This document shows, piece after piece, positions 1-6,548 of a stretch of 8,307 nucleotides of DNA. Source of the DNA: DATLZM01 sp035559315 (GTDB taxonomy: Bacteria > Actinomycetota > UBA4738 > HRBIN12); assembly GCA_035559315.1 (NCBI GenBank), contig DATMBJ010000125.1, positions 1 through 8,307 of the forward strand, given 5' to 3'. A program made the translations under genes and the position numbers. Positions within the stretch are counted from its first letter, which is position 1, and each line of letters begins with the position of its first letter. A model generated the notes under the pieces. That model was not told the origin of the DNA. It did no database searches and saw only the letters and a list, made by a program, of their open reading frames with translations.

Positions 1-528
1 CCGTTGCCGCCACCGCCCGTGGTCCCCCCGCCACCGCCCGTGGTCCCCCCGCCACCGGTCGTGACGGTCGGCGCCGTGCCCGTCCCGCCCCCGCCGGGGA
101 GCACGACACCCCCGCCTCCAGGCGAGGAGCCGCCTCCCGGCGAGGAGCCATCCCCGCCCCCATCGGAGGAGCCGCCCGCCTCGGAGGAGGGCGGGGAGCC
201 CGCGGCCCCCGAGGAGGAACAGGAGGAGAAGGGCGTCGGGCACGAGGAGTGCCGGGGCAGGGGGCACGCCGAGGGCCGGGGCGAGGGCCACGCGGGCGAC
301 GACTGCGAGGACGAGCCCGAGGGACCCCCCGACGGCCCCGGGAAGGACGGGGGCCCGGGGGAGGATGCGGACGGCAAGGCGTCCGGCGGGGAAGACGACG
401 AGGGATCCGGCGGGAAGGACGCGAAGGCCCCCGCGCTCCCCTCCGCCTCGCAGCGTCCCAGGCGGCGTCGCCTCTCCTCCCGCCCGCGGCGGCGGGCGTC
501 ACGCCACCTCGAGCCCCCTCGCCCGTAG
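1..528 (+). CDS. 3' end of a Pro/Glu/Gly-rich low-complexity protein (5' truncated)
   Basis: The frame is open from the first base and ends at TAG 526-528, so the true start lies left of the window. A TTG at position 4 sits inside the proline repeat and is not a credible start. About 175 residues are visible. First come PPPVVPP-type repeats, then a Pro/Glu segment with GEEP and SEEP units, then an acidic Gly/Asp/Glu stretch with His-Gly and Arg-Gly pairs and two isolated cysteines (about residues 80 and 98). The end is an abruptly basic Arg/Ser tail of about 25 residues. Codons almost all end in G or C, which supports real coding. No folded domain or catalytic motif is visible. Such sequence is typical of linkers or tails of secreted or wall-associated proteins, but no signal peptide or anchor is present in this part, so location and function are unknown. 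The last 30 bp overlap the convergent DUF72 gene. Confidence 0.55.
   Translation, partial: PLPPPPVVPPPPPVVPPPPVVTVGAVPVPPPPGSTTPPPPGEEPPPGEEPSPPPSEEPPASEEGGEPAAPEEEQEEKGVGHEECRGRGHAEGRGEGHAGDDCEDEPEGPPDGPGKDGGPGEDADGKASGGEDDEGSGGKDAKAPALPSASQRPRRRRLSSRPRRRASRHLEPPRP
10..57 (+). repeat. 21-bp in-frame tandem repeat (two full copies plus a partial copy)
   Basis: Bases 10-30 and 31-51 are identical 21-mers of the form CCACCGCCCGTGGTCCCCCCG written in two codon-aligned copies, and 52-57 begins a third. Each unit encodes Pro-Pro-Pro-Val-Val-Pro-Pro. The array may continue left of the window. Being a multiple of three, copy-number change would keep the reading frame. Confidence 0.8.
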
Positions 529-1227
529 GAGGTCCCGGAGCGTCGCGGCGTCCCGGACCGCCGCCCCCCCGGTGTCGTTGTTGAAGTACACGTACACCTC
601 GCGGGCCTCGAGCCCCGCGATCCGGTCCGCCCACCGCCGGAGCTTCTCCCGCGGGTAGTCCGGACCCCACTCCGTCCCCTGGTGGAAGCGGAGGTAGGCC
701 CAGCCGCCGGTCACGATCCCCGGGACCCGGGCGCCGGGCCGGTCGGCGAGGACGAACGCGCACCCCCGCCGGTCGAGGAGCTCGAGGACCGAGGGCTCCT
801 CCCACGAGCGGTCCCGGAACTCGAAGGCCGCGCGCATCCCGTCCGGCAGGACGTCGAGGAAGCGGGCCAACCGCTCGGGGTCGGCGCGGAAGCGCGGCGG
901 CAGCTGGAAGAGGACCGGGCCGAGGCGCGGACCGAGCTCCGACGCCCGCTCCCAGAGCAGCGCCACCGGGTCCCGGCAGTCCAGGAGCCGGCGGACGTGG
1001 GTGATGAAGCGGCTGGCCTTCACCGCCACGACGAAGCCCTCGGGCGTCTCCTCGCGCCAGCGGGCGAAGGTCGCCGCGGAGGGGAGGCGGTAGAAGGAGT
1101 TGTTGACCTCGACCGTGGAGAAGGCCTCGGCGTAGCGGGAGAGCCAGCGGGCCTTGGCCAGCCCCTCCGGGTACAGCACCCCGCGCCAGTCGTCGTACTG
1201 CCAGCCGCTGGTCCCGACCCTGATCAC
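499..1227 (-). CDS. DUF72 (YecE-like) TIM-barrel protein
   Basis: The 242-residue product carries the hallmarks of the DUF72/YecE family at full family length. These are an N-terminal GTSGWQYDDW (5-14), VEVNNSFYRLPS (39-50), KASRFITH (70-77), GPVLFQLPP (103-111), AFEFRDRSW (134-142), YLRFHQG (178-184) and VYVYFNND (211-218). The family folds as a TIM barrel and is presumably cytosolic; its biochemical role is not established, though conserved acidic, His and Asn residues suggest an enzyme. The start is GTG at 1227-1225, immediately after the TAG of the upstream glutaminase gene, with a GGGAGG ribosome site five bases before it inside that gene. It is therefore the last gene of the minus-strand unit, and its 3' end overlaps the convergent Pro/Glu-rich gene by 30 bp. 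The family assignment is secure. A functional link to glutamate synthesis is only implied by position. Confidence 0.93.
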   Translation of the reverse strand: MIRVGTSGWQYDDWRGVLYPEGLAKARWLSRYAEAFSTVEVNNSFYRLPSAATFARWREETPEGFVVAVKASRFITHVRRLLDCRDPVALLWERASELGPRLGPVLFQLPPRFRADPERLARFLDVLPDGMRAAFEFRDRSWEEPSVLELLDRRGCAFVLADRPGARVPGIVTGGWAYLRFHQGTEWGPDYPREKLRRWADRIAGLEAREVYVYFNNDTGGAAVRDAATLRDLLRARGLEVA

Positions 1228-3837
1228 CTACGCCTCCCGCTTCACCCAGGCCTCCTCGGGCGTGAGCGCGTGGTGGGCGGCCGGACGGATCTTCCGGTAG
1301 ACGCGCTCCGGGGGGAGCTCCTCGCCGTCCACGGTGAAGAGCCGACGGACCGGGATCCCGAACAGGCGCTCGTTCTCCTCGAGGTAGGGCAGGAGCAGCG
1401 CCAGGTCCTCCGGTCCGAACGGGGCGAACTCCCCGCCGTTGAGCTGGTCCTCCCCCAGGCGCCCCCGCGGGTCCCGCACGTACACCGCGCCGCCCGAGGC
1501 GAGCGAGAAGAGGTTCCCGCCGGGATAGGGGTCGTCGAGGTCGTGGATCCCGCCGTCCTCGTCGAGGGCGAGCCCGTTCACCACGACGAACCCGCCCCCC
1601 GCCAGGGGGTCCCCCGCCATGAACGACTCCGCGAGGTAGTCGAGGCAGGTGCCGTTGATCACGACCCGGGGACGGCCGACGGCGTTGATCAGCGGCCGGC
1701 CGGCGGCGTTCCCCAGCACGAAGACCTCCCCGCCCTTGGCCGCGTAGCCGAACGTCTGCCCCACGTCCCCGTGCACGACGAGCCGGCCGTCCTTCATGAT
1801 CTGCGCGAGCTGGTCCTGCCCGGACCCGTGCACGATCACCTCGGCCCCGTCGATCCCCGACGCGAGGTAGTCGCCGGAGGACCCGAACACGTCGATCCGC
1901 ACCCCGCGGGTGCCGGGGCCCAGTCCGCAGCCGATGAACCGCTGCCCCCGGACGTTCGCCACCAGGAACCGCCGGGCGCCGCGCCGGTGGAGCTCGACGA
2001 TCGCCCTGGCCAGCGAGCCCGGGCCCTCGGAGGGGAACCCGCGGGCGTCGACCACCACCGCCGCCCCCTCGGGGTCGGGGAGGTGGCCCGGCCCGGCCCA
2101 TCGGAACCGGCCCGAGGGCCGCAAGCGCACGCCCTCGACGAGCTCCGCCAGGGCGGCGTCGAGGAGCGAGAGGAGCACGCTCCGCTTCATCCCCCCGGTC
2201 GGCGAGGGCCGGTCGGTGAGGAGCGCGAGCACCTCGAACGCGCGCTCGCGCTCGGGGTCGTCGGCCGCCCCGCGGACGAGCTCCTCGAGGAACCTCCAGG
2301 CGCCGCGGGGGCCCCACGAGGGGAGGCGCTCCCGGACCCGGGCCACGAGCTCCGCCACGGGGAGCTCGCTCCGTGCGACCGCGTCCGCGCCGTCCCCCAC
2401 GACGGCGCCCCTCGCCCCGCCTCGGAGCGCCGCGGCCGACGGCAGCCCCTCGGGGGGCGGAGGCTCCTTGGCCGGGTCGACCTCGACGGGGCGGCCGAAC
2501 TTGTCGGTGCAGACGAGGTTCGCCGGGCCCCGCTCCCCCGGCCGGACGGTGAACACGAACGCACCGCCGTCGGTGTGGCTGCCCCCGCGGGCGTTCCAGT
2601 AGCGGTCGGCCCGCGGCCACCAGGTCCCGGGGTCCTCCCGGGAGAGCGCCTCGAGCACCGCGTCGATGGCCTGCTTCTCCGAGGCCGCGACCCCCACCGC
2701 CTCCCGTCCCCGTTGGAGCGCGAAGACCTGGGGCCGGAGCATCGAGGTGTCGGTGATCCCGATGAGCTGCCGGGTCCCCTCCCGTGGGTCCGACCTCGCG
2801 ATCAGGAAGAACCACGGGCCGTCGGGCGAGCCGTGGACGTGGACCGCCTGGAGCATCCGGTAGATCCGCCGGCGGTCCTCCGGGAGCAGCGCGAAGTCGC
2901 GCTCGGTGGTGGGGGCGAGCGCCTCGATGGCGTGCTCGAGCGGGTAGCCGTACACCCGGGTCAGGAGGTCGAACGTGAGGGCGGCGACCTCGGTGTCGGT
3001 GAGGAACAGCGGCCACCGCCCCCGCTGGGCGAGGGCCGCGCAGATCGACGCGTAGTTCGCGAAGTCGCCGTTGTGGACCAGGGCCTCGTGCACCCCCACG
3101 AACGGGTGCGCACCGCCCGGGTGCCAGACCCGCCCCTTCGTCGGGTACCGGTGGTGGCCGATCCAGACGTGGGCGCGGAGCTCCTCCAGGCCGTAGGCCC
3201 GGATGGCGTCGTCGCCGTAGCCCACGAGCTTCACGACCAGGAGGTCGCGGCCCCGCGAGAGCACGAACGCCCGCCGCTCCCCGGTCGCCGAGTAGAACGC
3301 CCGGTTCAGCGCGTCGGTCCGCTGGTAGACGATCTCGTCGTCGACCTCGTCCGCGTGGTCCTCCGGGATCCCGTGCTCACGCCCGAACGCCTCCCGGACC
3401 TCGGGGCGCACCCGGACGAGGTAGCACACGACCCCGGGCGGGGCCACCGGGAGGGTCTCGGCATGGGGCGTCCGCCGGAGCTCGACCGCGTGCTCGACCT
3501 CGAAGGCCGGCGCGAGGTGGCCGGCCTCGACCTCCTCCCGCGCCGAGGGGTCGAGGTAGGCGACGGCGAGGAGGTGACGGCGCTGGAGCGTCTCCCGGTC
3601 GACGCCCAGGAACGCGGGGTCGAGCCCGGCCGCCGCCAGGCCCCCGCCCTTCCCGTTCCCGCGGTTCCGCATCTGGGCCAGGGCCTGGAGGAGGGCCCGC
3701 CCGGGGACCGGCGTGCTCGAGGCCACGCCCACCACCCCGCAGCCCCCCTCGGCCTCCGCCTTCCGGGGCGGGACGGCGGGCGCCGGCCGGGCCCGGGCCG
3801 CCGCCACCAGCCGCTCAGCGAGCGTCGCCCGGTCCAC
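1228..3837 (-). CDS. Glutamate-synthase-type glutaminase domain fused to GXGXG domain
   Basis: The 869-residue product joins the first and last parts of glutamate synthase. Residues ~33-430 are a class II (Ntn-type) glutamine amidotransferase. The candidate nucleophile is Cys33 in GGCGVVG, preceded by a 32-residue Ala/Pro-rich stretch that could be a cleaved propeptide. Other landmarks are HHRYPT (228-233), HNGDFAN (255-261) and TDTEV (280-284). Residues ~600-830 form the glycine-periodic GXGXG beta-helix, with GCGLGPGTRG (636-645), VHGSGQDQ (669-676), VVHGDVGQTFG (687-697) and LNGGEF (799-804). A helical Ala/Arg-rich region (~465-590) joins them. The FMN barrel that normally lies between these domains is absent and is encoded by the preceding gene. 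In this family the first domain releases ammonia from glutamine. The gene starts with GTG at 3837, overlaps the upstream gene by 23 bp and is followed directly by the DUF72 gene. The acceptor (2-oxoglutarate or another) cannot be read from this subunit. Confidence 0.92.
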   Translation of the reverse strand: MDRATLAERLVAAARARPAPAVPPRKAEAEGGCGVVGVASSTPVPGRALLQALAQMRNRGNGKGGGLAAAGLDPAFLGVDRETLQRRHLLAVAYLDPSAREEVEAGHLAPAFEVEHAVELRRTPHAETLPVAPPGVVCYLVRVRPEVREAFGREHGIPEDHADEVDDEIVYQRTDALNRAFYSATGERRAFVLSRGRDLLVVKLVGYGDDAIRAYGLEELRAHVWIGHHRYPTKGRVWHPGGAHPFVGVHEALVHNGDFANYASICAALAQRGRWPLFLTDTEVAALTFDLLTRVYGYPLEHAIEALAPTTERDFALLPEDRRRIYRMLQAVHVHGSPDGPWFFLIARSDPREGTRQLIGITDTSMLRPQVFALQRGREAVGVAASEKQAIDAVLEALSREDPGTWWPRADRYWNARGGSHTDGGAFVFTVRPGERGPANLVCTDKFGRPVEVDPAKEPPPPEGLPSAAALRGGARGAVVGDGADAVARSELPVAELVARVRERLPSWGPRGAWRFLEELVRGAADDPERERAFEVLALLTDRPSPTGGMKRSVLLSLLDAALAELVEGVRLRPSGRFRWAGPGHLPDPEGAAVVVDARGFPSEGPGSLARAIVELHRRGARRFLVANVRGQRFIGCGLGPGTRGVRIDVFGSSGDYLASGIDGAEVIVHGSGQDQLAQIMKDGRLVVHGDVGQTFGYAAKGGEVFVLGNAAGRPLINAVGRPRVVINGTCLDYLAESFMAGDPLAGGGFVVVNGLALDEDGGIHDLDDPYPGGNLFSLASGGAVYVRDPRGRLGEDQLNGGEFAPFGPEDLALLLPYLEENERLFGIPVRRLFTVDGEELPPERVYRKIRPAAHHALTPEEAWVKREA
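1233..1238 (-). promoter_or_regulatory. Shine-Dalgarno site for the DUF72 gene
   Basis: On the minus strand this reads GGGAGG, five bases (CGTAG) before the GTG start at 1227. It lies within the last codons of the preceding gene, whose stop TAG directly touches the GTG. It fixes the start and suggests re-initiation by ribosomes finishing the upstream gene. Confidence 0.75.
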
Positions 3838-5155
3838 CGCCCTCCCCCCGTTCCACCCGGAGCAGGTCGGTCCGCCCCCGGAGCTCCCGGACGCTCCGGA
3901 GCCCCAGGCGCCGCAGGATCTCCTCGAGCCTGGACCGGAACGCCGCGTACAGCCGGTCGAGCCGGTCGGCCCCCCACCCCGGGTCCACGAGGAGCGACAG
4001 CTCCGGGTCGGTCGTGGTGAGCCCGAACGGGCAGCCCCGCCCCCGCTCGCAGTTCCCGCAGCGCGTGCACCCCAGCGCCACGAGCTCGGTGGTCCCGAGC
4101 ACGCACCCGTCGGCGCCGAGCGCGATGGCCTTGGCGATGTCGTCCGCGGTCCGGATCCCCCCGCTCGCCACGATCACCAGCTCGTCCCGGATCCCCTCCT
4201 CCTCGAGGAACCGGTGGACGCGGGGCAGGGCCAGCTCGATCGGCATCGCGATGTTCTTCTTCGCGATCTCGGGCGCTGCCCCGGTCCCGCCGTAGCCGCC
4301 GTCCACGTGGAGGACGTGGGCGCCCGCGTGGTAGCTCCCCACCGCCACCATGTCGACGTCGGTGGGGGTGGAGACCTTCACCGAGACCAGCGCGTCGGGG
4401 TTCACCGTCCGGACCCAGTCCACGTGCTTGCGGTGGTCCTCGACCGAGTACACGCTGTGGAACGGGAACGGCGAGAACAGGCTCACCCACGGCACCGCCT
4501 CCCGGATCTCGGCCACCGCCGTCGTGGCCTTGTCCCCGAGGAGGTGCCCGCCCAGGCCGGGCTTCGCGCCCTGCGCGTACTTGAACTCGACCACCGGGGC
4601 CCACTGGATCGTCTCCTCCCGGACGCCGAACATCCCGGTGGCGACCTGGGTGATCACGTGGTCCCGGTAGGGCCGGAGCGAGGCCGGGTACCCGCCCTCG
4701 CCCGAGCAGGTGAGGGTCCCCCACCGACGGGCGGCCTCGGCGCGGGCCAGCATCACCTGCTCGCTCACGGACCCGAAGGACATCCCGCCCCCGTACCACG
4801 GCACGGGGAGCGTGAGCCTGCGGCCGTCGCCCCGACGGTTCAGCTCGAGCGAGAGGTCCACCGGCTCCCCCTCCGGGACCCACCGCTCGGGCGGCGCGAA
4901 CCGGAACCCGAGGACGTCGAAGCCGCCCCCCGAGCGGCCCACGCGGTGCTCGAGGCCCTCCGGCGCCCGCCCGGTCTCCGCCTGCCACCACACCGCGAGG
5001 ATCAGCTCCGGGGTCCAACGGGCGTCCCCCATCGCCGGGGGGAGCCCGAAGGCCAGGGTCGGCCAGACGCCGAACCCGCGGCGGAGCGCGTGGACGTGCT
5101 TCTCGACCTCCTCGCGGAGGACCGCCGACCCGGCCCCGCGGGCGTCCTCAGCCAC
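3815..5155 (-). CDS. FMN-binding glutamate synthase domain subunit (split GltB-type)
   Basis: The 446-residue product is the synthase barrel of glutamate synthase as an independent subunit. In the family this domain condenses ammonia with 2-oxoglutarate and reduces the 2-iminoglutarate intermediate using FMN and an Fe-S cluster. Visible motifs are GGGMSFGS (122-129), SGEGGYP (151-157), EFKYAQGAKPGLGGH (190-204), HVDGGYGGTGAAP (283-295) and the phosphate-binding ASGGIRTADDIAKAIALGADG (330-350). The Fe-S motif has Cys at 363, 366, 369 and 375. The first ~100 residues are less conserved and contain no Fe-S motif. The GTG start at 5155 has a GGAGGGG site seven bases upstream and overlaps the preceding gene's stop by 8 nt; an earlier start near 5248 would add 31 basic residues that look like an out-of-frame shadow. 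The glutaminase/GXGXG gene follows with a 23-bp overlap. It probably functions in a cytosolic complex with both neighbours. Catalytic competence looks intact, but substrate identity is inferred from the family. Confidence 0.93.
   Translation of the reverse strand: MAEDARGAGSAVLREEVEKHVHALRRGFGVWPTLAFGLPPAMGDARWTPELILAVWWQAETGRAPEGLEHRVGRSGGGFDVLGFRFAPPERWVPEGEPVDLSLELNRRGDGRRLTLPVPWYGGGMSFGSVSEQVMLARAEAARRWGTLTCSGEGGYPASLRPYRDHVITQVATGMFGVREETIQWAPVVEFKYAQGAKPGLGGHLLGDKATTAVAEIREAVPWVSLFSPFPFHSVYSVEDHRKHVDWVRTVNPDALVSVKVSTPTDVDMVAVGSYHAGAHVLHVDGGYGGTGAAPEIAKKNIAMPIELALPRVHRFLEEEGIRDELVIVASGGIRTADDIAKAIALGADGCVLGTTELVALGCTRCGNCERGRGCPFGLTTTDPELSLLVDPGWGADRLDRLYAAFRSRLEEILRRLGLRSVRELRGRTDLLRVERGEGGGPGDAR
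3841..3849 (-). promoter_or_regulatory. Ribosome-binding site supporting the GTG 3837 start
   Basis: The minus strand reads GGGGGGAGG, followed by only three bases (GCG) before GTG 3837-3835. The spacing to the AGG end is short, but the run of G allows pairing farther upstream. A second in-frame GTG at 3807-3805 (residue 11) has no comparable site, so 3837 is preferred. Confidence 0.5.
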
Positions 5156-6515
5156 CGCCGAACCCCTCCACGCCGGCGAACGCCTCCCGCTCCAGCTCGG
5201 CCTGGAACATGATCCGCCCGACCTCCCCGCGGAGCCGGCGCACCTCACGCATCCCCATCGCCCCCAGGACCTCGAGGAGCTGGTCCCGCCAGGAGTTCGC
5301 CAGGTTCCGGATGCGCTGGACCGCCCAGGCCTCGTCGAGGCGGGGGAACGAGACCGGCGCCCCGTCCTCCCCGATCCGCGCCTGGAGGGCGACCCAGAGC
5401 GGCAGGTCGAGGGCCACCAGGTCCAGCCCGCAGGCGATGGCCTTCGCGACGTGCTCCGCCATCGCGATCCCCCCGCTCCCGAGGAGCGTCACCTCCTCGC
5501 GAACGCCGGCGGCCACGAGGGCGTCGTGGGCCGCCCGGACCAGGTCCCCGACGAACCGCCCCCCGGCCCGGCCATCGGGCCCCGCCACGAGGTGCAGGAC
5601 CCGGGCGCCCCGCTGCACCAGGTCGAGGGCGTCGGCGTCGGCCGGCACCCGGGCGCAGACCAGGGCATCGGGGAACCGCCGGCGCACCGCCTCGACCAAG
5701 CCCCCCTCCCACCCCTCGGTCGCGACCACCGCGGGCGGCTCCCCCAGCCGGCCGAGGAGCCCCTCGTCGCCGGGCCGGACGAGGGGCGCGACGTGCGGGC
5801 CCCCGGCGCGCAGGCGCAGGACGGTGGCGAGCGGGAGCACGGCGAGCGTGCCGAGATCCCCGGCGGCCCGGGCGAGCACCTCCGGCACCGGCCCCCGCCC
5901 CGGCCCCGACGACCCGTCGAACAGGAACGGCAGCTCGAGCTGGACCACCCGGGGCACCGGGCCCGCCACCGCGCCCCGGTCGTCGAGCCGGAGGAACGGC
6001 GGCTTCTCGCCCAGGTCGACCGCGGTGGAGATGTACTCGCGGCCGTGGATCCCGTCCCTGGTCGGCCGGACGATCTCGGACATGTCGAGCCAGATCCCAT
6101 CCCAGCCCGGGCCCCCGAACGGACCGCGGTAGCCCGCGCCCCGGACCGGGACACGGCCGGTCCTGGACTCGTAGAGGATGGTCTCGGCCTGCTCGGCCGA
6201 GAGGTGGGGGCCGCCCAGGCGCTCCCGGGCCGGGTTCCGGTGGATCTGGACGACCTCCGGGTACTGGACGGTGCAGCGGAGGCAGCCCACGCAGAGCTCC
6301 TCCCGCGGCCAGAGCCCGCCCACCACCCGCGAGAACACGCCGTACACGCAGGGCCGGGAGAGCGCGACCCTGGGCCGCCCGCGGTACTCCAGCAGCTCCC
6401 GCAGGACCAGCCCGACGAGCCGCGGGCGCCGCACGCGGACCCGGAACCGGGGAGGGAGGGGGACCACGTCGGGCGCGCTCGCGACCTCGATGCGGTACCG
6501 GCGGTAGACGCCCAT
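5148..6515 (-). CDS. Glutamate-synthase-like barrel protein with N-terminal Fe-S cysteine motif
   Basis: The 455-residue product starts at ATG 6515, with a modest GGGGG run six bases upstream, and opens the minus-strand unit. Residues ~56-95 hold a ferredoxin-like motif: Cys56, then Cys75, Cys78 and Cys81 in CVGCLRCTVQYPEV. The following region, with WLDMSEIVRPTRDGIHG (142-158) and REYISTAVDLG (159-169), looks like an entry segment to a glutamate-synthase-type barrel. The later part keeps a phosphate-loop-like GSGGIAMAEHVAKAIACG (346-363), but I do not find counterparts of the KYAQGAKPGLGG and GGTGAAP motifs or the C-terminal Cys cluster seen in the neighbouring synthase subunit. It is therefore probably a diverged paralogue that binds an Fe-S cluster and perhaps a flavin, and may pass electrons or form part of the complex. 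Homology to the glutamate synthase superfamily is fairly secure; the electron-transfer role is inferred. Confidence 0.82.
   Translation of the reverse strand: MGVYRRYRIEVASAPDVVPLPPRFRVRVRRPRLVGLVLRELLEYRGRPRVALSRPCVYGVFSRVVGGLWPREELCVGCLRCTVQYPEVVQIHRNPARERLGGPHLSAEQAETILYESRTGRVPVRGAGYRGPFGGPGWDGIWLDMSEIVRPTRDGIHGREYISTAVDLGEKPPFLRLDDRGAVAGPVPRVVQLELPFLFDGSSGPGRGPVPEVLARAAGDLGTLAVLPLATVLRLRAGGPHVAPLVRPGDEGLLGRLGEPPAVVATEGWEGGLVEAVRRRFPDALVCARVPADADALDLVQRGARVLHLVAGPDGRAGGRFVGDLVRAAHDALVAAGVREEVTLLGSGGIAMAEHVAKAIACGLDLVALDLPLWVALQARIGEDGAPVSFPRLDEAWAVQRIRNLANSWRDQLLEVLGAMGMREVRRLRGEVGRIMFQAELEREAFAGVEGFGGG
5163..5169 (-). promoter_or_regulatory. Shine-Dalgarno site for the FMN synthase subunit
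   Basis: The minus strand reads GGAGGGG, then a seven-base spacer (TTCGGCG) and the GTG at 5155-5153. It lies inside the 3' end of the upstream gene, whose TGA (5150-5148) falls within the first three codons of this one. This is a strong site that decides the start and implies translational coupling. Confidence 0.8.
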
Positions 6516-6548
6516 CCAACGCCCCCGGGTGTCAGGATATCCGCGGCG
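6516..6548. promoter_or_regulatory. 33-bp divergent intergenic region with GGATATCC palindrome
   Basis: This gap separates the ATG of the minus-strand unit (6515) from the ATG of the SagB-type gene (6549). It contains the perfect palindrome GGATATCC (6535-6542). On the minus strand TATCCT (6539-6534) is a possible -10 box that would give a leader of about a dozen bases. On the plus strand CAGGAT (6533-6538) resembles an actinobacterial TANNNT box except at its first base and would place transcription start only a few bases before the ATG. No good -35 element is seen for either. Core promoters for both directions must overlap here or extend into the coding regions, so one bound regulator could affect both. 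Confidence 0.4.

Noticed and set aside
10..57. CRISPR-like or mobile-element repeat at the left edge
   Set aside because: The repeats are directly adjacent with no spacers and are codon-aligned, so they are a coding tandem repeat.
440..500. GC-rich inverted segments near the convergent gene ends as a terminator
   Set aside because: There is no clear long stem with a following T-run, and the stretch is coding. At this GC content short complementary segments are common by chance.
682..4020. Very long plus-strand open frame antisense to the DUF72 and glutaminase genes
   Set aside because: Its translation is Pro/Arg/Glu/Val-biased with no domain motif, and the opposite strand has unmistakable conserved domains. 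Long antisense frames are expected at this GC content.
3306..5018. Minus-strand open frame overlapping the two synthase genes in another frame
   Set aside because: It is Gly/Arg/Ala-rich, has no motif, and overlaps two genes whose conserved motifs are in other frames.
5156..5248. Earlier start for the FMN synthase subunit at about 5248
   Set aside because: The extra 31 residues are Ser/Arg/Gly-rich shadow sequence overlapping conserved codons of the upstream gene. GTG 5155 has a strong GGAGGGG site at seven bases.
4710..6548. Upstream extension of the SagB-type gene on the plus strand
   Set aside because: The frame stays open but lies antisense to two well-supported glutamate synthase genes and shows shadow composition. 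The conserved family N-terminus begins just after ATG 6549.
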